This document shows, in pieces, positions 1-5,689 of a stretch of DNA of 6,530 nucleotides. The DNA comes from Bacillota bacterium (GTDB lineage Bacteria > Bacillota_I > Bacilli_A > Acholeplasmatales > Acholeplasmataceae). The DNA lies in the NCBI GenBank assembly GCA_027620815.1, contig JAQCDH010000044.1, positions 1-6,530 of the forward strand, given 5' to 3'. The notes beneath the pieces were generated by a model that was given only the letters and a program-made list of their open reading frames with translations, was not told the origin of the DNA and ran no database searches. The position numbers were made by a program, and so were the translations under genes. Position 1 is the first letter of the stretch; each line of letters opens with the position of its first letter.

Positions 1-132
1 GCTGATTCTATTGATGCAGTTGAGCTTATCATGAAAATAGAAGATACATTTGAAGTTTCAGTTTCTGATGAACAAGCACAAGCTATTAAGTCAGTTGGTG
101 ACATTGTTCGTTATTTAGAAGAAAACAAATAA
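1..132 (+). CDS. acpP: Acyl carrier protein, C-terminal part (5' end outside window)
   Basis: This is the last 43 codons of an acyl carrier protein, open from the first base to a TAA at 130-132. The fragment begins ADSIDAVELIMKIEDTF. The serine of the DSI motif (codon 3, bases 7-9) is the conserved attachment site for 4'-phosphopantetheine, which carries growing fatty acyl chains in the cytoplasm. The following helix (VELIMKIEDTFEV) and the SDEQAQ...VGDIVRYL end match helices II to IV of bacterial ACPs. About half of a typical 75-80 residue ACP is missing upstream. The gene ends just before an intrinsic terminator, so it closes its transcription unit and is not co-transcribed by design with leuS. 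An ACP gene implies fatty acid or lipid synthesis, which fits Acholeplasma-like organisms better than Mycoplasma. The family call is secure; which ACP paralogue this is cannot be told. Confidence 0.93.
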   Translation, partial: ADSIDAVELIMKIEDTFEVSVSDEQAQAIKSVGDIVRYLEENK

Positions 133-133
133 T

Positions 134-162
134 AAAAAAAGGCGAGCAATCGCCTTTTTTCT
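134..162 (+). terminator. Intrinsic terminator of acpP
   Basis: The stem GGCGA (141-145) pairs with TCGCC (150-154) around a GCAA loop. It is extended by the flanking A-tract (134-140) pairing with the T-run (155-160). It lies 2 nt after the acpP stop codon, a textbook rho-independent terminator. Confidence 0.93.
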
Positions 163-190
163 TTTAAAAAGTCGTTTTTTTTTGTATAAT
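162..190 (+). promoter_or_regulatory. Probable housekeeping promoter of leuS
   Basis: A perfect TATAAT -10 box lies at 185-190. Upstream at the right distance there are only weak -35 matches in an A/T-rich run (TTTTAA at 162-167 with 17 nt spacing, or TTTAAA at 163-168 with 16 nt). It starts where the acpP terminator T-run ends, so terminator and promoter are packed end to end. The leader before the leuS start would be only about 20-25 nt. Confidence 0.7.
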
Positions 191-203
191 AAGTCATGTT
201 AGC

Positions 204-209
204 AAGGAG
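204..209 (+). promoter_or_regulatory. Ribosome binding site that decides the leuS start
   Basis: AAGGAG at 204-209 lies 9 nt before ATG 219, which is good spacing. It directly abuts an in-frame TTG at 210, which is therefore too close to be the start. This favours ATG 219 and an N-terminus of MRSYEPK, the usual beginning of LeuRS proteins. Confidence 0.85.
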
Positions 210-218
210 TTGACATGC

Positions 219-2627
219 ATGAGAAGTTATGAACCTAAAATTATTGAAACGAAGTGGCAGAAGCGCTGGCTTGATCAAAAAATCTTCAAGTCGAATGTGA
301 ACCCACATCAACAAAAATATTATGTTTTAGATATGTTTCCATATCCAAGTGCTGCCGGTCTTCATGTTGGACATATTGAAGGCTATACAGCAACAGATAT
401 TATTTCTAGATTGAAACGTATGCAAGGCTATAACGTGATGCATCCCATGGGTTGGGATGCTTTTGGACTTCCAGCTGAACAATATGCATTAAAAACCGGT
501 AAAGATCCTAAAACGTTTACGTATGAAAACATTAAAAATTTTAAAAGCCAAATGATTAGAGCTGGTAAAGGGATTGATTGGGATAGAGAACTTGCGACAT
601 CGGATCCAGAGTACTTTCACTGGACGCAGTGGATTTTTAAAAAGCTATATGAAAACGGCCTCGCAGTATTAAAAGATGTCGAAGTGAATTTTTGTGAGGC
701 ATTAGGCACTGTTTTAGCCAATGATGAAATCGTCAATGAAAAAGGTAAGATGTATTCTGAAAGAGGACATCACCCTGTTGTTAAAAAAGCGATGCGTCAA
801 TGGGTATTAAAAATCACAAGTTATGCAGACCGTTTACTAGAAGATTTAGATCTTCTTGACTGGCCAGAGTATTTAAAAGATATGCAACGTAATTGGATTG
901 GTAAATCCATAGGTGCGATGGTTGATTTTAAAGTCCATCAATATCATGAAACCATTCAAGTTTTTACAACACGTCCAGATACGTTATTCGGTGCAACATA
1001 TATGGTACTCGCTCCAGAACATCCAATGGTATTACATATCACGAGTGATGATGAAATGGCAGATGTAAAAGCATACATCGAAAAAACAAAACAAAAATTA
1101 GATATCGAAAGAAATCAAGAACAAGAAAAAACAGGCGTGTTTATAGGTGCGTTTGCCATCAATCCAGTGAACCATAAAAAGATTCCAATTTGGATTGCTG
1201 ATTATGTCTTACCACAATACGGAACAGGTGCAATCATGGCTGTTCCAGCCCATGATGAAAGAGATTATGCATTTGCAAAAAGGTTTGATTTAGATAGTAT
1301 ATCAGTGATTGAACATGATGAAGATGGTGTGTTTTCTGGAGACGGCAAGCATATTCATTCTGACTTTTTAGATGGACTTCATAATCATGATGCCATAAAG
1401 AAAATGATTACATATTTAGATCAACATGATATTGGTTATGCACATACGACTTATAAAATGAGAGATTGGGTCTTTTCAAGACAACGTTATTGGGGAGAAC
1501 CATTTCCAGTTGTGTTTGATGAGCAAGATCAAATTCACTTATTAAAAGATGAAGATTTACCACTTGTTTTACCAATCATGGATAATATTACACCAAGTGG
1601 TACTGGTGAAAGTCCACTTGTGAATGCAAAAGATTGGGTATATACCAATTATGAGGGCAAATCCGTTCGTCGTGATACAAATACCATGCCACAACTTGCA
1701 GGAAGTTCTTGGTATTTCATAGGGTATTTACTAAAAGGACCACTTGGTATGATGCCTTTAGATTCTAAAGAAGCAAAAGAAATACTCGAGTATTATTTAC
1801 CAGTGGATTTATATATTGGTGGGACTGAACATGCCGTTGGACATTTACTTTATGCGCGTTTTTGGACAAAGTTTTTATATGATCTTGGTTATGTTTCAGT
1901 AAAAGAACCTTTTACAAAACTATTTAATCAAGGGATGATTTTAGGTGAAGATCATTCAAAAATGAGTAAATCATTAGGGAATACTGTCAATCCTGATGAT
2001 GTTATTGAAACGTATGGTGCAGATGCACTACGTCTATTTGAAATGTTTTTAGGTCCACTTGATGCCGATAAACCATGGTCTTCAGAAGGACTTAATGGTG
2101 CGAGAAAATTTTTAGATCGTGTCTTTAGAATGTTTGAATTTGTCGTTGAAGACGATCAAGAAGCAATTGAAATGAGTTATCATCAAATGGTTAAAAAAGT
2201 AACCGAGGATTATGAAAAACTTGCATTTAATACAGCGATTAGTCAAATGATGATTTTTGTGAATGAGGTTTATAAACATCAAAAAATTGGAAGAAATCAA
2301 GCAAGAAACTTCTTAAAATGTTTGAATCCAATATGTCCTCATCTTACTGAAGAATTAAACGAAATCGAGTTACACTATCACGAACCACTGATGTATTCAG
2401 AATTTCCAACGTATGATGCAGCAAAAACATTAGCATCATTTGTTGAAATTGCGATACAGGTGAATGGCAAATTAAGAGGGAAACTCCAAGTGGATAGAGA
2501 TACGGATAAAGAAGTATTAGAAAGACTAGCTAAAGAAGAATCCAATGTGATGAAACATTTAGAAGGTTTACAAATATATAAAGTCATTGTGATTCCTAAT
2601 AAACTTGTTAATATTGTTGCAAAATAG
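219..2627 (+). CDS. leuS: Leucyl-tRNA synthetase
   Basis: This class Ia aminoacyl-tRNA synthetase charges tRNA-Leu with leucine in the cytoplasm using ATP. With the ATG at 219 it is 802 residues, the normal size for Firmicutes LeuRS. Visible landmarks are the HIGH signature as HVGH (residues 49-52, in PYPSAAGLHVGH); a zinc-like insertion VNFCEALGTVLAND (from 156) that has lost most metal-ligand cysteines, as in other Gram-positive LeuRS; and the CP1 editing domain with the threonine-rich TTRPDT (250-255) and GTGAIMAVPAHDERD (335-349). The last contains the conserved aspartate needed to hydrolyse mischarged tRNA. RDWVFSRQRYWGEP and KMSKS (581-585) complete the active site, followed by an anticodon-binding helical bundle and the C-terminal VNGKLRGK domain. 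Nothing is truncated, and editing looks intact. All tryptophans are TGG. The gene is transcribed alone, between terminators on both sides, with no T-box leader. Confidence 0.98.
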   Translation: MRSYEPKIIETKWQKRWLDQKIFKSNVNPHQQKYYVLDMFPYPSAAGLHVGHIEGYTATDIISRLKRMQGYNVMHPMGWDAFGLPAEQYALKTGKDPKTFTYENIKNFKSQMIRAGKGIDWDRELATSDPEYFHWTQWIFKKLYENGLAVLKDVEVNFCEALGTVLANDEIVNEKGKMYSERGHHPVVKKAMRQWVLKITSYADRLLEDLDLLDWPEYLKDMQRNWIGKSIGAMVDFKVHQYHETIQVFTTRPDTLFGATYMVLAPEHPMVLHITSDDEMADVKAYIEKTKQKLDIERNQEQEKTGVFIGAFAINPVNHKKIPIWIADYVLPQYGTGAIMAVPAHDERDYAFAKRFDLDSISVIEHDEDGVFSGDGKHIHSDFLDGLHNHDAIKKMITYLDQHDIGYAHTTYKMRDWVFSRQRYWGEPFPVVFDEQDQIHLLKDEDLPLVLPIMDNITPSGTGESPLVNAKDWVYTNYEGKSVRRDTNTMPQLAGSSWYFIGYLLKGPLGMMPLDSKEAKEILEYYLPVDLYIGGTEHAVGHLLYARFWTKFLYDLGYVSVKEPFTKLFNQGMILGEDHSKMSKSLGNTVNPDDVIETYGADALRLFEMFLGPLDADKPWSSEGLNGARKFLDRVFRMFEFVVEDDQEAIEMSYHQMVKKVTEDYEKLAFNTAISQMMIFVNEVYKHQKIGRNQARNFLKCLNPICPHLTEELNEIELHYHEPLMYSEFPTYDAAKTLASFVEIAIQVNGKLRGKLQVDRDTDKEVLERLAKEESNVMKHLEGLQIYKVIVIPNKLVNIVAK

Positions 2628-2649
2628 ACACTTTGTGTCTATTTTTTTT
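2621..2649 (+). terminator. Intrinsic terminator of leuS, overlapping its stop codon
   Basis: An 11-bp stem is formed by AAAATAGACAC (2621-2631) and GTGTCTATTTT (2635-2645) with a TTT loop, followed by more T (to 2649). The leuS stop TAG (2625-2627) lies inside the left arm, so the terminator begins within the coding sequence. Confidence 0.9.
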
Positions 2650-2655
2650 ATTTAT

Positions 2656-2688
2656 ACCAATAAATACGTACTTTTTGACGTAATATAA
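2656..2688 (+). promoter_or_regulatory. Putative ECF-type autoregulated promoter of the sigma factor gene
   Basis: ACCAATAAA (2656-2664), 13 nt, then ACGTAATATAA (2678-2688). The same arrangement with the same spacing recurs at 4191-4223; the two 33-nt stretches agree at 24 positions. CGTA (2679-2682) matches the -10 core described for some Bacillus ECF sigma factors such as SigW, and ACCAATAAA covers the -35 position. A start site about 7-10 nt downstream would leave a leader of roughly 12-15 nt that still contains the AAGGAA ribosome site (2693-2698). That the sigma factor encoded just downstream reads this promoter is inference from the repetition and the usual autoregulation of such genes. 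Confidence 0.68.
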
Positions 2689-2703
2689 AAGTAAGGAACT
2701 TTC

Positions 2704-3222
2704 ATGCCAACAATAGAAACTTACATTTTATCCTTTCAAAAAGGTCAATTTGAACAATTTGACGATTTTTACCACTTGACTTATAAACAAGTGTTTTTCA
2801 CCTTAAAAAAATATATAAAGGATACGATGCTCGTTGAAGACTTGATGCAAGAAGTTTATATGAAGTTTTTAAATAAAATTCAAGATATCGATATTTCTAA
2901 GCAAGTGATCAGTTATTTAACAACGATGGCAAGAAACTTAGCAATCGATCATTTAAGAAAAATGCAACCCGTGACTTTTGATGAAATTACTGTGTATCAT
3001 GCACTAGATGAACATCAAATAGATAAAGATTATTTATGGTTACTCAATCATTTAAAGGATGAAGATAAAGACATCGTTTACATGCACGTGATTGAAAATA
3101 TGACATTTAAAGATATTGCAGTCATCATTGATATGCCGCTTGGAACCGTATTATGGCGCTATCAACAAGCAATAAAAACAATGAAGGAGGTTATGAAACA
3201 TGAATCTAAAAAAACAACTTAG
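2704..3222 (+). CDS. ECF-family RNA polymerase sigma factor
   Basis: A 172-residue sigma-70 family protein with only regions 2 and 4, the ECF (group 4) design. Region 2 runs from about FDDFYHLTY (19-27) through VEDLMQEVYMKFL (44-56, core-binding helix) to ISYLTTMARNLAIDHLRK (69-86, promoter melting and -10 recognition). A linker of about 25 residues leads to region 4 (about 113-163). Its helix-turn-helix, MTFKDIAVIIDMPLGTVLWRYQQAIK (133-158; the GTV turn is typical), would contact the -35 element. The protein would direct core polymerase to a small set of genes, here probably its own operon and the secreted protein downstream. ATG 2704 follows AAGGAA with 5 nt spacing. The gene overlaps the next by 23 nt, with the next ribosome site (AAGGAGG, 3184-3190) inside its coding sequence, which implies translational coupling. 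The subgroup and inducing signal are unknown. Confidence 0.93.
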   Translation: MPTIETYILSFQKGQFEQFDDFYHLTYKQVFFTLKKYIKDTMLVEDLMQEVYMKFLNKIQDIDISKQVISYLTTMARNLAIDHLRKMQPVTFDEITVYHALDEHQIDKDYLWLLNHLKDEDKDIVYMHVIENMTFKDIAVIIDMPLGTVLWRYQQAIKTMKEVMKHESKKTT

Positions 3223-4198
3223 AACGCATATTAAAAAAGCACATATTCCAGATGTGTCAAAAGCAATCATCGATCAACTTCCACATTCAAAAGGACTTGA
3301 AAACATTATTTTCAAGAAAAGACCTTCTTTTGTATTACAATTTTCTGCATTTATCATCTTAATCTTAGGTGTGAGTGTTTTTAGTTACCAACAAGTTTCT
3401 TCTCAAATATATGCTTTTAGTGAGTATGAAGAAGTTTTAGGAATTTCTGCTGGTTTCATTGATACGTATTTAGAAATAAATGACGATGAAAACTTACCGT
3501 TATCCACGTCGGTACGTGATCAACTTGATATTGATGAAGAAATTCAGTACATGCTTTCTTATATGAGAATGTTAGAAAATTTAGTGTTAACTCAAAATAA
3601 GATTGTTCAAAGACATGAATTCATAGCAAATAAAGAAAAATATGTTGTGACTTTTGATAGGATGAATCAATCTCAACAATCATTTGAAATCGAAGTAGAA
3701 AAAAGGTATAAGAATTTTAATCAAGATGTCTTTGAGTTCCAAGCTAAATTTAATGAAACAGAATTAACAGGATATACAGAATTTAAAAATCAGCATCATA
3801 CCTTACATTTATCAGCGTTAACAGAAACAAAACAACTGAATGTGAGTTATGATGGCTTAGAAAAAATGTTTGTTGTTTCGATTATCAAAGAAGGTCAAGA
3901 AAATATTATCTTTAATTATCAATTGTTAAGAAATAATCTGAATCAACCGACGCTACGACTTCACTATAGCCGAGATGAGAAAAACATTCAATTAACAATT
4001 CATTACTTACCAGTGAGAAGAAAAATAGAAGTTACTTATATCATTTCAGATGAATTAAGACAATCAAGTGGTCGTTATGATGTTTCTTTTGCGATGCACC
4101 AAGGGATGTCATTAATTGTAAAAGGAATGACAGATGATGGAGATGTTTTTGAATATCAATTTCAAAGAAATCAAATGGGTTTTAATGAAAACCAATAA
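3200..4198 (+). CDS. Single-pass membrane protein, probable anti-sigma factor with extracytoplasmic beta-rich domain
   Basis: A 332-residue protein that I do not recognise by sequence. Residues 1-43 are short, basic and helical (MNLKKQLRTHIKKAH...). One hydrophobic segment follows at about 44-63, preceded by KKR, predicting N-in/C-out topology. About 265 residues then lie outside: a helical part (about 70-140, including EYEEVLGISAGFIDTYLEI) and a long region of short alternating hydrophobic/polar stretches (about 140-325). The latter looks like a meander of many beta strands. No HxxxCxxC zinc anti-sigma motif and no cysteines are seen. Its place directly after an ECF sigma gene with a 23-nt overlap, and the one-helix architecture, suggest an anti-sigma factor that sequesters the sigma at the membrane and senses an external cue. 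The cytoplasmic part is unusually small for that job. Alternatively it is a sigma-dependent envelope protein. ATG 3200 has AAGGAGG 9 nt upstream. The stop TAA lies within the next promoter. Confidence 0.72.
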   Translation: MNLKKQLRTHIKKAHIPDVSKAIIDQLPHSKGLENIIFKKRPSFVLQFSAFIILILGVSVFSYQQVSSQIYAFSEYEEVLGISAGFIDTYLEINDDENLPLSTSVRDQLDIDEEIQYMLSYMRMLENLVLTQNKIVQRHEFIANKEKYVVTFDRMNQSQQSFEIEVEKRYKNFNQDVFEFQAKFNETELTGYTEFKNQHHTLHLSALTETKQLNVSYDGLEKMFVVSIIKEGQENIIFNYQLLRNNLNQPTLRLHYSRDEKNIQLTIHYLPVRRKIEVTYIISDELRQSSGRYDVSFAMHQGMSLIVKGMTDDGDVFEYQFQRNQMGFNENQ

Positions 4199-4223
4199 AA
4201 GCGTCATTAAAAACGTATTATAA
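4191..4223 (+). promoter_or_regulatory. Second copy of the ECF-type promoter, internal to the operon
   Basis: ACCAATAAA (4191-4199), 13 nt, then ACGTATTATAA (4213-4223). This repeats the element upstream of the sigma gene with exactly the same spacing (22 nt from A to A). It overlaps the stop codon of the membrane protein gene (4196-4198) and lies 27 nt before the next start codon. No terminator precedes it, so the downstream gene can be read both from the operon promoter and from this one. Confidence 0.66.
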
Positions 4224-4249
4224 GTGAAAGTAAAAAAAAGGAGAAAATA

Positions 4250-5014
4250 ATGAAAAAAATAATATATTCTATCATGATTGTTTTAGGAATTAGTTTACTT
4301 GCAGTAGGTGTGTTTTCACTTGATACCTCAGCTATAGAAACAGAATTATTTATGGAACTTGCTATGGATTTAGATGATCAAGACTATAATGATCACACTT
4401 ACCGAATGAGAAGATTAAGAGGAAATCGTGGACCCTTATTATTTATTGGATTAGGGGAATCTATTAAAGAAGATATTTTAGAACAAGCGACACTGCTTGA
4501 GATTGAAGTTGATCAATATATTCTCGCAATTACTGTAGCAACTTATGATGATACCTATGACTTTGATACAATCGTTGAAACAATTAAAAACTCGAGTGAT
4601 GAGGATTTAGACGTCTACTTAACAAGTTTAAATCAAGTTTTGATTGATGCAAATGAAGACATCAAAGCAACATTAGATGCGTTAAAAGAAACATATATGC
4701 CACAAATTCAAGCAGTTAAAGAAACATATCAAGATGATGTTAGATCAATCATTAATAACATAAGAAATGCTGATGAGGCATCAAAACAAACATATATTGA
4801 TCAACTAGAAGCTATTAAGTTAGAAATCCAAGCAGATATTACCGTGATTCAAGATGCATTCTTAGTTGATTTAGAAAATGAAAACATCGCAGTCGAAGGG
4901 TTGTATGGATTATTTATTCAAAGAACACATGATCGTTTTGAAGATAGAATGGACATGTTAGAAAAAAGAAATCCTCAACTTTATGACCGTATTAAACATC
5001 ATTTTAATCGTTAA
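4250..5014 (+). CDS. Secreted or membrane-tethered coiled-coil protein with 11-residue repeats
   Basis: A 254-residue protein of unrecognised family. It begins with a clear export signal: MKK, a hydrophobic core at about 4-23, and a possible signal peptidase site after TSA (26-28). There is no lipobox cysteine, so it is either released or held by an uncleaved N-terminal helix. The mature part opens with an acidic stretch (about 30-48), then an arginine-rich patch RMRRLRGNRG (52-61) and a hydrophobic, glycine-containing LLFIGLG (63-69). From about 122 to 209 it is a run of helical 11-residue units with no gaps. The C-terminus is charged and helical with many Arg/His. ATG 4250 has AAGGAG 6 nt upstream. 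The gene follows the membrane protein by 51 nt and carries its own copy of the ECF promoter, so it is probably a major output of that sigma factor. An envelope chaperone-like, structural or signalling role would fit; none is shown. Confidence 0.75.
   Translation: MKKIIYSIMIVLGISLLAVGVFSLDTSAIETELFMELAMDLDDQDYNDHTYRMRRLRGNRGPLLFIGLGESIKEDILEQATLLEIEVDQYILAITVATYDDTYDFDTIVETIKNSSDEDLDVYLTSLNQVLIDANEDIKATLDALKETYMPQIQAVKETYQDDVRSIINNIRNADEASKQTYIDQLEAIKLEIQADITVIQDAFLVDLENENIAVEGLYGLFIQRTHDRFEDRMDMLEKRNPQLYDRIKHHFNR
4679..4876 (+). repeat. Six uninterrupted 11-residue (hendecad) protein repeats
   Basis: Codons 144-209 of the secreted protein divide without gaps into ALKETYMPQIQ, AVKETYQDDVR, SIINNIRNADE, ASKQTYIDQLE, AIKLEIQADIT and VIQDAFLVDLE. 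Unit positions 1 and 2 are small or hydrophobic, position 6 is Y/I/F, and position 10 is hydrophobic in five of six units. Two weaker units (122-143) may precede them. Such spacing gives a nearly straight or slightly right-handed coiled coil. The DNA copies have diverged, so this is old duplication or convergent helical phasing, not a recent tandem repeat. Confidence 0.75.
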
Positions 5015-5019
5015 GAAAT

Positions 5020-5052
5020 AAAAAAAGATTCGATTATTTCGAATCTTTTTTT
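5020..5052. terminator. Bidirectional intrinsic terminator between convergent genes
   Basis: AAAAAAGATTCG (5021-5032) pairs with CGAATCTTTTTT (5040-5051) around a 7-nt loop. The A-run on one side and T-run on the other let it end transcription from both strands. It serves the secreted-protein gene on the plus strand. On the minus strand it lies across the last codons of the methyltransferase, whose stop codon (5034-5036) falls in the loop. Confidence 0.92.
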
Positions 5053-5570
5053 TGTATCCATAATACTACCGGTGCAAGAGGATAATGAAGTGCTTTTGTT
5101 TCATAAATTTGATACGACTTATTTTCAATAAAATAATTATGTATCGAGGTATATTCTAATAATCCTTCATCATGAGCAACATAAGACATGATGATGATAT
5201 GAGAGCCTTTCATGATTGCTTCATGCAATTCGATGATTGTTTTTAATGTGATTTCTTTTTTAGTTGTTACCGATTTATCTCCACCTGGTAAATACCCGAG
5301 ATTAAAGACATAGAGTTTAACATCTTGAATATAATTTGAAACATGTACAAAAGAATCGTGGATGTAAGTGATGTTTAGATATCGTGATAACCGTGATTTT
5401 GCATTTTGTAGAGCTTCAAACTGGATATCAAACGCATAAACATGTTTTGAAAATTGTGCTAAAAATTCGGTATCAAAACCATTACCACATGTCATATCTA
5501 CCACAATATCATCTTCATTTATAAGTGATTTGATAAGTGTATGATTAAGATGTAAAAGTGCTTTATGCAT
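5034..5570 (-). CDS. mnmM: YtqB/MnmM-type SAM-dependent tRNA methyltransferase
   Basis: A 178-residue class I SAM-dependent methyltransferase. Motif I, VVDMTCGNGFDTEFLA (23-38), binds the cofactor, and D48 in VYAFDIQ is the acidic residue expected to hold the SAM ribose. VFNLGYLPGGDKSVTTKKE (88-106) is the distinctive signature of the B. subtilis YtqB family, formerly called a putative rRNA methylase. YtqB has been reported as MnmM, which adds the methyl group that completes mnm5s2U at wobble position 34 of certain tRNAs. Function here is transferred from that family. The length is slightly shorter than B. subtilis YtqB. The start ATG (5570-5568) has a weak GAGG 4 nt upstream, and no better start exists before motif I. 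It is convergent with the secreted-protein gene and divergent from the DUF1189-like gene. The start codon sits at the centre of a 16-bp palindrome. Confidence 0.88.
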   Translation of the reverse strand: MHKALLHLNHTLIKSLINEDDIVVDMTCGNGFDTEFLAQFSKHVYAFDIQFEALQNAKSRLSRYLNITYIHDSFVHVSNYIQDVKLYVFNLGYLPGGDKSVTTKKEITLKTIIELHEAIMKGSHIIIMSYVAHDEGLLEYTSIHNYFIENKSYQIYETKALHYPLAPVVLWIQKKDSK

Positions 5571-5595
5571 AAAGCCTCGCTTGAAATCGCTTTAT
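5560..5595 (-). promoter_or_regulatory. Palindrome and overlapping inverted repeat at the methyltransferase start
   Basis: GCTTTATGCATAAAGC (5560-5575) is a perfect 16-bp palindrome centred on the minus-strand start codon. A further GCTTTAT (5589-5595) can pair with ATAAAGC (5569-5575). In the mRNA these give two mutually exclusive hairpins. The upstream one has the GAGG ribosome site (5575-5578) at the base of its loop, and both involve part of the start codon. It could be an operator or a translational switch; it may also be chance in AT-rich DNA. Confidence 0.4.
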
Positions 5596-5620
5596 AAAAG
5601 TATTATGTTTTTTCTTTAAA

Positions 5621-5650
5621 ATTATATCACAACATCTCTGATTTTATTAA
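5621..5650 (-). promoter_or_regulatory. Probable extended -10 promoter of the methyltransferase gene
   Basis: On the minus strand TGATATAAT (5629 down to 5621) is a perfect extended -10 element. A weak -35 (TTAATA, 5650-5645, 18 nt spacing) is possible. The leader would be about 45 nt and would contain the inverted repeats near the start codon. Confidence 0.62.
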
Positions 5651-5667
5651 GGGTTTTATGCTATAAT
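5639..5667 (+). promoter_or_regulatory. Probable extended -10 promoter of the DUF1189-like gene
   Basis: TGCTATAAT (5659-5667) is a perfect extended -10 element, which makes up for a poor -35 (TGATTT, 5639-5644). It lies 22 nt before the GTG start, so the leader is short. Its -35 region overlaps that of the divergent methyltransferase promoter. Confidence 0.72.
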
Positions 5668-5689
5668 ATGAGGGTATTGGAGAACAGCT

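Noticed and set aside
210..218. In-frame TTG at 210 as the leuS start, adding three residues (MTC)
   Set aside because: It directly touches the AAGGAG ribosome site (204-209), leaving no spacer. ATG 219 has proper 9-nt spacing and gives the usual LeuRS N-terminus.
111..314. Minus-strand open frame of 67 codons across the acpP-leuS junction
   Set aside because: It runs through a terminator, a promoter and the well-supported leuS start in antisense, has no family resemblance, and arises from AT-rich DNA.
2112..2587. Two minus-strand open frames (2112-2300 and 2378-2587) inside leuS
   Set aside because: They lie antisense to the conserved LeuRS C-terminal domains and show no recognisable protein features; shadow frames.
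2665..2682. TACGT...ACGTA inverted repeat (2665-2669 / 2678-2682) as a repressor operator before the sigma gene
   Set aside because: The arms are only 5 bp and the left arm is not kept in the matching promoter at 4191-4223 (only CGT agrees). The shared promoter explains the right arm better.
2684..2688. TATAA at 2684-2688 as a housekeeping -10 box for the sigma operon
   Set aside because: Transcription from it would begin at about 2695, inside the AAGGAA ribosome site. The CGTA element 5 nt upstream leaves an intact leader and is repeated at the second promoter. A housekeeping promoter using TAATAT (2681-2686) cannot be excluded.
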